From: Clostridia bacterium
GTDB lineage: Bacteria > Bacillota > Clostridia > TANB77 > CAG-508
NCBI GenBank assembly: GCA_900754285.1
Contig: CAAECB010000034.1
Coordinates: 10,026 to 74,025, forward strand
Length of the DNA: 64,000 nucleotides
Direction of reading: 5' to 3'
Shown here: in pieces, positions 1 through 9,350 of the stretch
Layout of the letters: each line of letters opens with the position of its first letter
How positions within the stretch are numbered: the stretch's first letter is position 1
Program-made: the position numbers and the translations under genes
Notes under the pieces: model-generated
Told to the model about the DNA's origin: nothing
Database searches by the model: none
What the model saw: only the letters and a program-made list of their open reading frames with translations

Positions 1-1089
1 CGCTTCTATATCATCTTTTGAAAGTTTGTGTAAAATATTCATTTCAGTTTCAAAAGTTTCTAAAAGTTTTTCTATTGTTTTACCTCCAACACCAGGCACA
101 AAACCAAGTGGTACTTGATAAATATATTGAGGTCTGTTTGCTGGACTCTTACTTTCAGGCTTATCCTTTATTAATTCAATTCTATCAAAAACACCAAAAG
201 TAACTTTATCACTATTGCAATATGGGCATTTGTCAACAGGTTCTTTTGTTTCTATTGTTTGCTCGCAATTATCACAATGTGTTCTATGGTATTTACCAAG
301 TTTTGGATCTAATCCATAATTTGCTACAACTTTTCTACCATCTTCATTTTTTAATGCTTTTACAACTTCTTTAAAAGATATATCCTCAACTTGCATTTTA
401 TTATATTCTCTCGCTATTTTAGGTAATGAATGTGCATCTGAATTTGTAACAAAAGTCTTATTTTCTAATTCCGAAATCATATCTGCTAAATATGTATCAG
501 AACTCAATCCTAATTCCACTGCAAAAATTTTATCATATTTTTCCTTAAAAATGTCTTTCATTCTATCTGTACAATTTCCATAATAACTTTTAAATGGTGT
601 AAATACATGTGCTGGAATCAATATTCCATTGTATTTTTCTACAATATCTATTAAATCATATCCTGATAAATCTGAACGTTGTGTACTTAATGTTATATTT
701 TTTATATGATGGCTCATTTCTTCGGAAAAGCCTTTTATATCCTTTAAATATGGAAAAAAGCAAACATTGTGTGCACTACCACATTTCCCGTTTCTACCTT
801 TTTCAGAAGTTTCTACTTCACTTCCTAGTAATATACATACTTTATCTTTATAGATAATTCCACCATCTTTTAACTCATATGCATCCCCATTTTCCAAAAA
901 TTTTTCTATATCTTCTATTACATATGGTGAAGCACAATCTATTATTCCTACAACTTGTATTCCTTTTCTTGATTCACATTCTTTTGCTATATTAGCAAAA
1001 TTTAAAGTTCTGGCTGCTGTTATTTTTATTGGCTTTCCTGATTCAGATCTTCCTATATGAACATGTAAATCTGCAAATATTTCATACAT
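1..1089 (-). CDS. Endonuclease Q family protein (PHP domain), 3' end outside window
   Basis: The frame starts with ATG at 1089 and is still open at the window edge, so about 363 residues are visible and the C-terminus is missing. The N-terminus MYEIFADLHVHIGRS carries the first metal-binding motif of PHP phosphoesterases (DLHVH), followed by IPAHVFTPF and NSDAHS, which supply further metal ligands. A CxxC pair near residues 269 and 284 (CDNC, CPYC) forms a zinc ribbon, followed by a helix-hairpin-helix-like VPGVGGKTIEKLL near 326. This order matches the EndoQ family, which cuts DNA 5' of deaminated or abasic bases. The family call is firm; the substrate is inferred from family knowledge. Confidence 0.8.
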   Translation of the reverse strand, partial: MYEIFADLHVHIGRSESGKPIKITAARTLNFANIAKECESRKGIQVVGIIDCASPYVIEDIEKFLENGDAYELKDGGIIYKDKVCILLGSEVETSEKGRNGKCGSAHNVCFFPYLKDIKGFSEEMSHHIKNITLSTQRSDLSGYDLIDIVEKYNGILIPAHVFTPFKSYYGNCTDRMKDIFKEKYDKIFAVELGLSSDTYLADMISELENKTFVTNSDAHSLPKIAREYNKMQVEDISFKEVVKALKNEDGRKVVANYGLDPKLGKYHRTHCDNCEQTIETKEPVDKCPYCNSDKVTFGVFDRIELIKDKPESKSPANRPQYIYQVPLGFVPGVGGKTIEKLLETFETEMNILHKLSKDDIEA

Positions 1090-1144
1090 CTTACTCTCAT
1101 TCCTCTCTAAAACTAATTTGAAAACTTCAAAATTCATTTACTTC

Positions 1145-1945
1145 CTAATTTTTTCTATTATCTACTAACTCTCCTATAACTTTTCTTGTTGTTTCTTCAC
1201 TAAATAATGGTCTATTAGGATTTCCTACTTCTAATTTACTTAAATTTTTTCTAGCTTTAAAAAATTCTCCACATTGTTGTCTACATATTGCTTCATCAAC
1301 TTTCATTTCATATTCATAAACAACTGCAGTGATAAATTTTTTTACATCTTCTGCTTCTTTATAAGTATTTACTAACAAATTTAAAGGTGATATTTCTACT
1401 TTATCATTTACCTGAACCTTTTCCAATTTCTTAATAAAATCTACAAATACTTGCAAAAATTGATTATTAACATCTTTTAAATTTCTATACTCAAGTAATA
1501 CTAAGGCTTCATCAACTTTCATTCCTATTCTTTCTGGTCTATCCAAAAGCATAGCACCAAATTGGTCTACTAATTCTAGTATATCACTTTCTTTAGCTCT
1601 ATTTTTTTGAATTTTATATCTATTCATACCAGCACAAATATTACAAAACTCTTGTCCAAAACCAATTGTATACAAATAATCTGCACCCTCTTGTGCAAAA
1701 GCTTTTATTTTTTCTATATCATTTGCAACTTCAATTTTCTTACAACTTGCAAGTAATGATGCTGTTATTAATAAATTATGATCTACTTCTAAGTCTACAT
1801 TATTTAAAAATAACCTCATTATCTCTGTTTTAAAAATTACTGATTTATCAAAAAATATATTTTCTTTTTTAGATAAATAATATGCTATCTCCATTTTAGA
1901 ACCTGTATTTTTCTCATTTAATATATAATCTGCAAATGTCTCCAA
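1145..1945 (-). CDS. Hypothetical protein, all-alpha, possibly degenerate HD-like
   Basis: This 266-residue soluble protein has no signal peptide or membrane segment and starts METFADYIL. I do not recognise the family with certainty. The stretch HNLLITASLLASCKK near residue 57 resembles the helix that carries the HD pair in HD phosphohydrolases, but the metal-binding HD itself is not present, so any such fold would be catalytically degenerate. A CNICAGMNRYKI segment and a C-terminal CRQQCGEFFKARKNL follow. It is transcribed just upstream of the EndoQ-like gene, 55 bases away, so the two may be co-transcribed. Confidence 0.55.
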   Translation of the reverse strand: METFADYILNEKNTGSKMEIAYYLSKKENIFFDKSVIFKTEIMRLFLNNVDLEVDHNLLITASLLASCKKIEVANDIEKIKAFAQEGADYLYTIGFGQEFCNICAGMNRYKIQKNRAKESDILELVDQFGAMLLDRPERIGMKVDEALVLLEYRNLKDVNNQFLQVFVDFIKKLEKVQVNDKVEISPLNLLVNTYKEAEDVKKFITAVVYEYEMKVDEAICRQQCGEFFKARKNLSKLEVGNPNRPLFSEETTRKVIGELVDNRKN

Positions 1946-2050
1946 TCTTACTTCATCCCTTTCTTAAAATTCAAACACAGTTAGAAAAAAGTTAAATTTT
2001 ATCAAAGCAAATTTTTAACAAAACTATAATCTTTTTCAACATTGTTCATT

Positions 2051-2488
2051 TTAGTTTAAATCTTTTATGGCATTTCTTGCCATCTCATCACAACGATTAT
2101 TAAATTCATTATCACTATGTCCTTTAACCTTAATAAATTTAATTTTATGCACTTTAGTCATTTGATATATTGCTTCCCAAATTTCTTTATTTTTAACTGG
2201 CTCTTTATTAGCTGTTTGCCAATTATTTTTTTGCCAATTATAAATCCAACCTTTATCAAAGCCATTTACCAAATAGGCACTATCACTATATAAATCAACT
2301 TCACAAGGAAATTTCAAAAGCTTTAATGCCTCTAAAGCTGCTGTTAATTCCATTACATTATTAGTTGTATCTTTTTTTCCTCCTGAAATCTCTTTTTTAT
2401 TATCACCTGCCATTAAAATAGCTCCCCATCCACCTGGACCAGGATTACCTGAGCAAGCTCCATCTGTATATATTACTACTTTTTGCAT
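2051..2488 (-). CDS. rnhA: Ribonuclease HI
   Basis: RNase HI degrades the RNA strand of RNA-DNA hybrids. The 145-residue protein begins MQKVVIYTDGACSGNPGPGG and has the four acidic catalytic residues of the family: D9 (YTDGA), E47 (NVMELTAALE), D69 (YSDSAYLV) and D134 (RCDEMARNA). The length is typical. A longer reading from a GTG six bases upstream would place the start only three bases from the AAAGG ribosome site; the ATG at 2488 has a normal 9-base spacing and is preferred. It is divergent from tmcAL. Confidence 0.93.
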   Translation of the reverse strand: MQKVVIYTDGACSGNPGPGGWGAILMAGDNKKEISGGKKDTTNNVMELTAALEALKLLKFPCEVDLYSDSAYLVNGFDKGWIYNWQKNNWQTANKEPVKNKEIWEAIYQMTKVHKIKFIKVKGHSDNEFNNRCDEMARNAIKDLN

Positions 2489-2593
2489 AATCACAAACCT
2501 TTCTTTATAAGCAAATTAATTGTTTTTTTTCTTTTTATATGTTATCATTATAACAATAAAAAATAAATAAAACAATAGAGAGGACTAATATTT

Positions 2594-3844
2594 ATGGAAA
2601 AAGTTTTAGGAATAATTACAGAATATAATCCATTCCACAATGGACATTTATATCACTTAAATGAAAGTAAAAAACAAACAAATTGCCAATACTCAATATG
2701 TGTTATGAGTGGCAATTTTACGCAAAGAGGAGCAACCTCAATAATAGACAAATGGTCAAAAGCAAAAATGGCAATTCAAAATGGTATAGATTTAATAATA
2801 GAATTACCTACTTTATATGCAATTTCAAGTGCCGAAAATTTTGCATATGGAGCAATTAAAATTCTAGATTCTTTAAATATTGTAACAGATATAAGTTTTG
2901 GAACAGAATCAAATAACATTGATTTATTAGATAATATTGCTCATTTATTATTAACTGAACCTGAAGAATTTAAAACATTTCTTAATGAAGAATTAAACAA
3001 AGGTTCTTCTTTTCCTAAAGCACGTGAAATCGCTTGTGCAAAATACTTACAAAAAGACTCTCCAGAAAACCTTTTACTATATAATAATATTTTATCCTCA
3101 CCAAATAATATTTTAGGAATTGAATACTTAAAAGCTTTAAAAAAGCTAAATAGCAATATTACTCCTCATGTAATTAATAGAATTGAATCTGAACATAATA
3201 GCCTAGATATAAAAAATAATATTGCAAGTAGCAGTGCTATTCGCAATATCATTTCTGAAAATCAAAACTTAGAAATATTAAAAAAACTGATGCCAGAAAA
3301 CAGCTACACTATGCTTATGGAAAATTTTAAAAATGGTCATTTTGTTCCAGATATTTCATGTTTTGAAAAGGAAATTTTTTATAGATTACGTCAAATGTCT
3401 ACACAAGATATTGCTAATCTTGCAGAAGTAAATGAGGGCTTAGAATACAAAATTAAAACTGCAGCTAATTCATGCAACAATTTAAATACATTTTTTGATA
3501 TTGTAAAATCTAAACGTTTTACACGTACACGCCTACAACGAATACTACTTTACTCCCTTCTCAACATAACAAAAGAGGATATGCTTTTGTCTAAAAATGC
3601 TTCACCTTATATTCATGTATTAGGATTTAATACTAATGGACAAAACCTATTATCTCAAATATCAAAAGCTAATCCTAAATTAAAAATTATAACTTCTGTT
3701 AAAAAATTCGAAAATACTTGCACAGACCTTAGCCTAAAAAACATTCTTGAAAAAGATATTTTAGCTACTAATGTATATACCCTTGCATATACTAAAAATT
3801 CTTTTGCTAATTTAGATTATACTACACATTTAATTAATATATAA
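2594..3844 (+). CDS. tmcAL: tRNA(Met) cytidine acetate ligase (TmcAL)
   Basis: TmcAL (formerly YlbM, DUF795) uses acetate and ATP to form N4-acetylcytidine at the wobble position of elongator tRNA(Met). The 416-residue length agrees with the Bacillus protein. The N-terminus has GIITEYNPFHNGHLYHL with the nucleotidyltransferase HNGH motif at residues 15-18, followed by VMSGNFTQRG, also diagnostic. A GAGAGGAC ribosome site precedes the ATG. The gene runs opposite to nearly all its neighbours and is convergent with trhA, with a long nested palindrome between them. Confidence 0.92.
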   Translation: MEKVLGIITEYNPFHNGHLYHLNESKKQTNCQYSICVMSGNFTQRGATSIIDKWSKAKMAIQNGIDLIIELPTLYAISSAENFAYGAIKILDSLNIVTDISFGTESNNIDLLDNIAHLLLTEPEEFKTFLNEELNKGSSFPKAREIACAKYLQKDSPENLLLYNNILSSPNNILGIEYLKALKKLNSNITPHVINRIESEHNSLDIKNNIASSSAIRNIISENQNLEILKKLMPENSYTMLMENFKNGHFVPDISCFEKEIFYRLRQMSTQDIANLAEVNEGLEYKIKTAANSCNNLNTFFDIVKSKRFTRTRLQRILLYSLLNITKEDMLLSKNASPYIHVLGFNTNGQNLLSQISKANPKLKIITSVKKFENTCTDLSLKNILEKDILATNVYTLAYTKNSFANLDYTTHLINI

Positions 3845-4046
3845 AAAGATTAGTATATATATTTTTTGAAATATGAAAATGTGAATGAAATAACTTTAGA
3901 AAATCTAAATTAATTTTTTGAAAAAGTTCACGTCGAATGGCATCAGCCATGAGGACTAAGATGAACTTTTAACAAAAATTAAGATAGATTTTCTTAGTTA
4001 TGTAATAAACCTTTGAATACGAAAAAAAATATATATACTAATCTTT
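3842..4046. repeat. 200-nt nested inverted repeat between convergent genes
   Basis: The spacer folds on itself over its whole length. The outer arms (about 3843-3867 with 4019-4045) pair for more than 20 bp. A second pair of arms lies inside (about 3890-3919 with 3970-3997), then a third (AAAAGTTCA with TGAACTTTT). The centre is a small bulged hairpin, GTC-GA-ATGGC-ATCA-GCCAT-GAG-GAC. The arms are AT-rich, the core is not. It may act as a bidirectional terminator, a MITE-like insertion or a structured RNA. I could not match it to a known ribozyme or riboswitch. Confidence 0.7.
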
Positions 4047-4054
4047 TATATTTA

Positions 4055-4729
4055 TCACATTACATATAATAAAATACAGAAAAATTGTAGCAAACTTCCA
4101 AGTAAAATAAATAAATGAAAAATAGAATGCATCCATTTATGATTTTTACCCAAGCCATACAAAATAGCTCCCAAAGAATATATAACACCACCTGACACAA
4201 GAAAAACAGTACCACCTGCACCTAATAGCTTAGGAAATAAGTTAGCAGTAAAAATAATGCACCACCCCATGCCCAAATAGCAAATCATAGAAAAAACTTT
4301 ATATCTCTTAATATCAATAGAATTTAGTACTATACCTAAAATTGCTATAGCCCAAATTATGCCAAAAATAGACCACCCCAAAGCTGCATTATATTCTCTA
4401 AAAGTGCACAAACAAAAAGGTGTATAGCAACCTGCAATAAGCAAAAATATAGAGCAATGGTCTAAAACCTGAAATACCTTTTTAGAAAATTTTTCTGGTT
4501 TCAGTCCATGATAAATGCTAGACATTGTATATAACAAAATCATTGTAACACCATAAATAGCACCACTAACAACACCATAACCATTATGATGAACTGCAGC
4601 AAAAACAACACATAAAACAAGTGCAACAATTCCTAAAACCCCACCCACAATGTGTGAAGTCATATTAAAAATTTCTTCTCCTTTGCTATAAACTGGTAAA
4701 ATTCTATCTTTTAATTTTGTCCTTTTCAA
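4055..4729 (-). CDS. trhA: Hemolysin III / TrhA family membrane protein
   Basis: This 224-residue integral membrane protein has about seven hydrophobic segments. Family motifs are HIVGGVLG in the first segment, SSIYHGL, the DHCSIFLLIAGCYTPF block, and HSIFHLF near the end; the conserved His and Asp are the presumed metal ligands of the PAQR/hemolysin III fold. The B. subtilis and E. coli relatives affect membrane lipid homeostasis. Start is TTG at 4729, nine bases behind an AGGAGT ribosome site. It lies downstream of glgP with a hairpin in between. Confidence 0.87.
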   Translation of the reverse strand: MKRTKLKDRILPVYSKGEEIFNMTSHIVGGVLGIVALVLCVVFAAVHHNGYGVVSGAIYGVTMILLYTMSSIYHGLKPEKFSKKVFQVLDHCSIFLLIAGCYTPFCLCTFREYNAALGWSIFGIIWAIAILGIVLNSIDIKRYKVFSMICYLGMGWCIIFTANLFPKLLGAGGTVFLVSGGVIYSLGAILYGLGKNHKWMHSIFHLFILLGSLLQFFCILLYVM

Positions 4730-4769
4730 AAAATCAACTCCTAACGTAATAAATTATTTTCTTATATAT

Positions 4770-4803
4770 AGATAGAGGGCATGTTAAAAAACATAACCCC
4801 CTA
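4770..4803 (-). terminator. Hairpin downstream of glgP
   Basis: An imperfect GC-containing inverted repeat (AGAGGGCATGT with ACATAACCCCCT) lies 23-56 bases beyond the glgP stop codon and upstream of trhA. In the minus-strand transcript it follows AATAGGGGG and surrounds a T-rich loop. It could terminate or attenuate read-through into trhA. The stem has mismatches, so this is tentative. Confidence 0.4.
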
Positions 4804-4825
4804 TTCTTCATATGTAAATCTTAAA

Positions 4826-7417
4826 TTATTCTTGTGTTATCCATTTAACTAAATTCATATTAGCAGAATCTAATAACATATCATTTTTTGGCATTACTCT
4901 AAAAGTATAACCATAATTCCCACCTGTTTTTAATTCTATTTTTGTCTCATATTCAAAGATTTTAGAATTTTCAGTTTCCGCATTTTTTGATTTTGATTTA
5001 ACTTGTTGCATAGGAATAATAGAAATATCTTCAACAACGCCATTTTCTAATATTTTTCCATAATAACATTCAACAGAAACAAATTCTGGTTTTATATTTG
5101 GCAATTCAACTTGGCATTTTACAGAAATACAATTACCTGCATCAATTGAAATATTATTCAAATTATCTTCTTTTTGAGTAATTTTTATATCTTTCCAATT
5201 ACGATACATATCAGTTTTCCAAGTATTAAACTGTGTAACATCACTTAAATCTTTATAATATTTATTATGCAAATTGCATAATGGAATATAGAATTTTGAA
5301 GTATAATCTGAAAGCATTCTTGAAGTACTATATTTTCCTCCAGTTGAAACTATAGATTCTTTCATATAATCCATCCATTCTTTTGAAATTCCATTTTTAT
5401 CTTTATTATAATATGCAGGAATAATTTTTTGTTCCAAAGTCTCATATATATTTTGACTATCTGTTACATCTTGAGCTTCATAAGACTCATAATCACTATT
5501 AAATCCTATTCTCCAACCATTTTTTTGATTGTAGCCTTCTGCCCACCATCCATCTAAAACACTAAAGTTAACAACTCCATTAACAGATGCTTTTTGTCCA
5601 CTTGTACCTGAAGCTTCCATAGGTCTTCTCGGATTATTTAGCCATACATCTACACCACTTATTAAATATCTTGACATAGCAATATTATAATTTTCTAATA
5701 AGAATATTTTACCTTTAAATTGTGGCATCATTGATACATCATGAATAAATTTAATTAAATCTTGTCCTTGTTTATCTGCTGGATGAGCTTTACCTGCAAA
5801 AATCAATTGAACTGGTCTATCAGCATTATTTAAGATTTGTGTAATTCTCTCCAAATCTTTAAAAATTAATGTTGCCCTTTTATATGTAGCAAATCTTCTA
5901 GCAAAGCCTATTGTTAAAGCATTTGGATTTATTTTTGAAGTAATTGCATTTATATCTTCATAATTATATCCTGAACGTCTCAATCTTTCTGTAACATTAT
6001 TTTTAACAATTGATAAAAGTTTTTCTTTTCTAGCTTGATGTACATTCCATAATTTATCATCTGGAATATTTCTTACTTTTTCCCATACATAATCATATTG
6101 AATTTTATCTTGCCAATATGGAATAAGATATTTATTATACAATTGTTTTAAACTTGGTGCTAACCATGAACAAGTATGAATACCATTTGTTACATAATCA
6201 ATAGGTGATTCATTTGCAGCAATCTCTGGCCATACATCTGCAAACAATTCTCTAGAAACTGCTCCATGTAATTTACTTACACCATTTTTCTTTCCTGCAA
6301 CTTTTAATGCAAGAATTCCCATATTAAATCCATTTTCTAATTCTTTACATGGTTTCATACCTAATTTCAAAAATTCTTCTCTTGAAATTGTAAGTCTAGG
6401 CCAAAAATCTTTAAAATATTTTTCTACTAAAGAAATTGGGAATATATCATTTCCAGCTGGAACTGGTGTATGTGTAGTAAACACTGTTTGTGATGATACT
6501 ATATCTCTAGCTACATCAAATGAAACTTGTTTTTCTTTTATTACATTTTTTATTAGTTCTAAAATTAAGAAAGATGAATGCCCTTCATTCATATGATATA
6601 CAGTTGGTTCTAGTTTTAATGCTCTTGTTAAAAGATTAACTCCACCCATACCTAAAACAATTTCTTGCCTTATACGCATTTCTTGGTCTCCACCATATAA
6701 ACGTAAAGTAACATCTCTATCTTCTGGGTTGTTTTTTTCTATGTCTGAATCTAACAAATATAGCTTCACTCTACCTACATTTATTTGCCATACTTTTAAA
6801 TATATTCTTCTCTTAGGAAATTTTAAATATATTATTAAATCGTCTCCATTTTCATTTTTTACAGGATTGATTGGTAAATCATGCAAATCTATATCATGAT
6901 ACTCTGTTTCTTGTTCACCATTTCCATTTATTTTTTGATGAAAATATCCATTCTTATATAATAACCCTACCGCTACTAATGGTATTCCTAAATCACTTGC
7001 TGATTTTAAATGATCACCTGATAAAATACCTAATCCCCCAGAATATATTGGAATAGTTTCATCTAATCCATATTCTGCTGAAAAATATGCTATTAAATCA
7101 TCTTTATTATCTGGATATTTATTTGCAAACCATGTATCTTTGCTGTTCATATAGTCTTCAAAATTTTCTACACATTTATCATATTCATGTAAAAATATTA
7201 AATCTTTTGATACTGCTTCTAGTCTATCTTGTGAAACTTGTTTTAAAAATTTTACTGGATTTTTTCCACATTTTTCCCACAAGTCGTTATCAATTTTTCT
7301 GAATAGTCTTAAAAATTCAGTATTCCATGACCACCATAAGTTATTTGATATTTTTGATAATTTTTCTATTCTCTTTGGTAATTGTGGATTTACAGTAATC
7401 CTGTTAAATACGTACAT
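4826..7417 (-). CDS. glgP: Alpha-glucan (glycogen/maltodextrin) phosphorylase
   Basis: This 863-residue GT35 enzyme releases glucose-1-phosphate from alpha-1,4-glucans. It is the short bacterial/archaeal type with an N-terminal DUF3417 region (SNNLWWSWN near residue 26). Motifs include GGLGILSGDHLKSASDLG, VYHMNEGHSSF, TTHTPVPAGND, NGIHTCSWLAPS, GFARRFATYKRA, and EASGTSGQKASVNG, in which K609 is the expected PLP lysine. The C-terminus has an unassigned beta-rich tail of about 100 residues. A consensus promoter lies 50 bases upstream. The GH15 glucoamylase-like gene elsewhere in the window would act on similar substrates. Confidence 0.93.
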   Translation of the reverse strand: MYVFNRITVNPQLPKRIEKLSKISNNLWWSWNTEFLRLFRKIDNDLWEKCGKNPVKFLKQVSQDRLEAVSKDLIFLHEYDKCVENFEDYMNSKDTWFANKYPDNKDDLIAYFSAEYGLDETIPIYSGGLGILSGDHLKSASDLGIPLVAVGLLYKNGYFHQKINGNGEQETEYHDIDLHDLPINPVKNENGDDLIIYLKFPKRRIYLKVWQINVGRVKLYLLDSDIEKNNPEDRDVTLRLYGGDQEMRIRQEIVLGMGGVNLLTRALKLEPTVYHMNEGHSSFLILELIKNVIKEKQVSFDVARDIVSSQTVFTTHTPVPAGNDIFPISLVEKYFKDFWPRLTISREEFLKLGMKPCKELENGFNMGILALKVAGKKNGVSKLHGAVSRELFADVWPEIAANESPIDYVTNGIHTCSWLAPSLKQLYNKYLIPYWQDKIQYDYVWEKVRNIPDDKLWNVHQARKEKLLSIVKNNVTERLRRSGYNYEDINAITSKINPNALTIGFARRFATYKRATLIFKDLERITQILNNADRPVQLIFAGKAHPADKQGQDLIKFIHDVSMMPQFKGKIFLLENYNIAMSRYLISGVDVWLNNPRRPMEASGTSGQKASVNGVVNFSVLDGWWAEGYNQKNGWRIGFNSDYESYEAQDVTDSQNIYETLEQKIIPAYYNKDKNGISKEWMDYMKESIVSTGGKYSTSRMLSDYTSKFYIPLCNLHNKYYKDLSDVTQFNTWKTDMYRNWKDIKITQKEDNLNNISIDAGNCISVKCQVELPNIKPEFVSVECYYGKILENGVVEDISIIPMQQVKSKSKNAETENSKIFEYETKIELKTGGNYGYTFRVMPKNDMLLDSANMNLVKWITQE

Positions 7418-7464
7418 TTTATATATTCCTCCTTCGTAACTTCATCTATCGTTTTCACACATAT

Positions 7465-7493
7465 ATTATCTATTAAATTATTATATTTGTCAA
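7465..7493 (-). promoter_or_regulatory. Sigma-A-type promoter of glgP
   Basis: On the minus strand TTGACA (7493-7488) and GATAAT (7470-7465) are separated by exactly 17 bases, about 50 bases before the glgP start and its GAAGGAGG ribosome site. Confidence 0.75.
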
Positions 7494-7587
7494 ACCTTTT
7501 TTTAATATTTTTCAAAAAATTAACACAGACAATTTCTATGCATTGTTATTTCTAATACTCTAGAAAATCTAAAAAATTCCTAAAATA

Positions 7588-8460
7588 TCAAAAACTTCTT
7601 GTGCTTCCTCCTCCTCCAGAAGAACCTCCTCCACCATGGAAACCTCCTCCTGAAAAGCCACCGCTAGAAAATCCGCCAGATGAGCCACCCCAATGGCCAC
7701 CTCCTTTATTTTTTAAAAAGCTAAAAAATAATCCTAAGGCACTACACAATACACCATATGCAATTGCATATTTCAATTTAACAACAAACTGAAGCAAACA
7801 TGATATTATCATAATTATACCCGAAAATATTGCCCTTTTTTTCCAAGTTCTAGTATGTTCTCCAATAAATGAAAGATATATATATGCTATAAATACAAAA
7901 TCTTTAATATCATCACCATTAAACTCAAAGTGAAAAACTTGAGGAGTTTCTTGTTCATTTATTTGTACCCCATATTCATCACCAACTTCTTGTAAAACAG
8001 CACTAAACCCATTTTTTATTCCTTCATCATAATTATTATATCTTAAATATGGAATTATATATTTATCTTGTATTCTCCCTGTTTTTCCATCTGTTAAAGT
8101 TCCCTCTAAACCATATCCAACTTCAATTCTAAAAAGTCTTTCTCCTGTTGAACATAATAAAAGTACTCCATTATTTTTTGATGCATCACCTATTCCAAAT
8201 TTTCTAAATAATGTTGTTGCATATTCTTCAATTGATTGACCGTCTAAACTTGTAACTGTTACAACAACTACCTGTGCCCCTGTTTTCTTCTGTAAATCTA
8301 TATTTGCATTCATTATATAATTTTCTGTTTCTGTACTTAAAACATCTGCATAATCATTAACATAAAAATCACTTGTTGGAGATACAATTGCCAATGATTT
8401 TATTGTTAGCAACCCCATAAATATTATAACTAATAAACAAACCCTTTTTAAAATTTTCAT
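7588..8460 (-). CDS. TPM domain membrane protein with Gly-rich tail
   Basis: The 290-residue protein begins MKILKRVCLLVIIFMG, a signal/anchor segment, followed by a TPM (YgcG/Psb32) domain: YVNDYADVLS, TGAQVVVVTV and RIEVGYGLEG. Two or three membrane segments follow (about residues 190-250) and the end is a glycine/serine-rich tail, GGGFHGGGGSSGGGGS. The family is usually paired with LemA, as here. Function is unknown. An in-frame ATG at 8502 lacks a ribosome site and would put charged residues before the signal peptide; ATG at 8460 is preferred. Confidence 0.85.
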   Translation of the reverse strand: MKILKRVCLLVIIFMGLLTIKSLAIVSPTSDFYVNDYADVLSTETENYIMNANIDLQKKTGAQVVVVTVTSLDGQSIEEYATTLFRKFGIGDASKNNGVLLLCSTGERLFRIEVGYGLEGTLTDGKTGRIQDKYIIPYLRYNNYDEGIKNGFSAVLQEVGDEYGVQINEQETPQVFHFEFNGDDIKDFVFIAYIYLSFIGEHTRTWKKRAIFSGIIMIISCLLQFVVKLKYAIAYGVLCSALGLFFSFLKNKGGGHWGGSSGGFSSGGFSGGGFHGGGGSSGGGGSTRSF

Positions 8461-8587
8461 AAAAAATTTCGTTCCCTTCTCGCTTTGCTCAAAGGCACAC
8501 ATAAGAATGAAAGTATTTTAATTCTTTCAAACTAGTTCTCCCTCTTAATTTATTTTTTGCAAAAGCAATTTATTTTTATAAAATTTT

Positions 8588-8626
8588 AACCCAGCAAATT
8601 CTTGTTACAAAAATACTGGGTTATAA
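8588..8626 (-). terminator. Hairpin in the lemA-TPM spacer
   Basis: AACCCAG and CTGGGTT, about 24 bases apart, can pair just after the lemA stop, followed by AAAATTTT on the minus strand. It could be a weak terminator or attenuator that gives lemA more transcript than the TPM gene. The T-tract is poor. Confidence 0.35.
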
Positions 8627-8634
8627 ATAACAAT

Positions 8635-9195
8635 TTAAAATTCTACTTTTGGAACTTCTTTACTTCCTTCTGAAGCTTCAAAATAATCTTTTGCACCAAA
8701 ACCAAACATATTAGCCATTATATTTGATGGAAACTTTTTAATCTTTAAATTATAAGATTTTACCGCTTCATTGTAATCTCTTCTTGCTGTTGCTATACGA
8801 TTTTCTGTTCCAGCTAATTCATCTGATAACTGTATAAAGTTTTGAGATGATTTCAAATCTGGATAATTCTCAACAATTACTAATAAACGACTTAACGCAT
8901 TTGTTAATTCTTGGTCAGCTTCTGCTTTTGCTGAAACACTATTTGCTCCTACTAATTTTTCTCTTGCTGTTGTTACTGAATTAATTACATCTTTTTCCTG
9001 ATCTGCAAATCCTTTTACTGTATTTACCAAATTTGGTATTAAATCTGCTCTCCTTTGTAATTGTGTGTCTATTGTTGCAAATTTATTATCTACCTCCTCT
9101 GATGCTGATACTATACCATTATATCCAGCTATTAATACCACTGCTATCACAATAATAATTGCCAACACTATTAATCCTATTTTTGAATTTTTCAT
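8635..9195 (-). CDS. lemA: LemA family protein
   Basis: The 186-residue protein has one N-terminal membrane anchor (KIGLIVLAIIIVIAVVLIAG) and a LemA helical domain with the diagnostic VDNKFATIDTQLQRRADLIP, NLVNTVKGFADQE and SRLLVIVENYPDLKSS. LemA proteins are membrane-anchored with an extracytoplasmic coil; their role is poorly defined, and they commonly sit next to TPM proteins, as here. ATG at 9195 has a GAAAGGG site eight bases upstream, whereas the GTG at 9204 would overlap that site. Confidence 0.9.
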   Translation of the reverse strand: MKNSKIGLIVLAIIIVIAVVLIAGYNGIVSASEEVDNKFATIDTQLQRRADLIPNLVNTVKGFADQEKDVINSVTTAREKLVGANSVSAKAEADQELTNALSRLLVIVENYPDLKSSQNFIQLSDELAGTENRIATARRDYNEAVKSYNLKIKKFPSNIMANMFGFGAKDYFEASEGSKEVPKVEF

Positions 9196-9350
9196 TATAC
9201 CCACCCTTTCATTTTCCTTTGTGCATTTCTATTGTCAAAATTACTATTTCCGTTATTTTAAAATATCTATTTCAATCAATACATATTTTTTCCTTGCACT
9301 TGATGTTTATATTGTACTATACTTTTTTCTTTTTGACAATACTTTTATTT

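Noticed and set aside
3920..3970. Hammerhead or similar ribozyme in the nested palindrome
   Set aside because: CUGAUGA and GAAA core elements are not positioned on either strand; the core is only a bulged hairpin.
7601..7792. Plus-strand ORF coding for a Pro-rich protein
   Set aside because: It is the antisense of the Gly-rich tail of the TPM protein and has no ribosome site.
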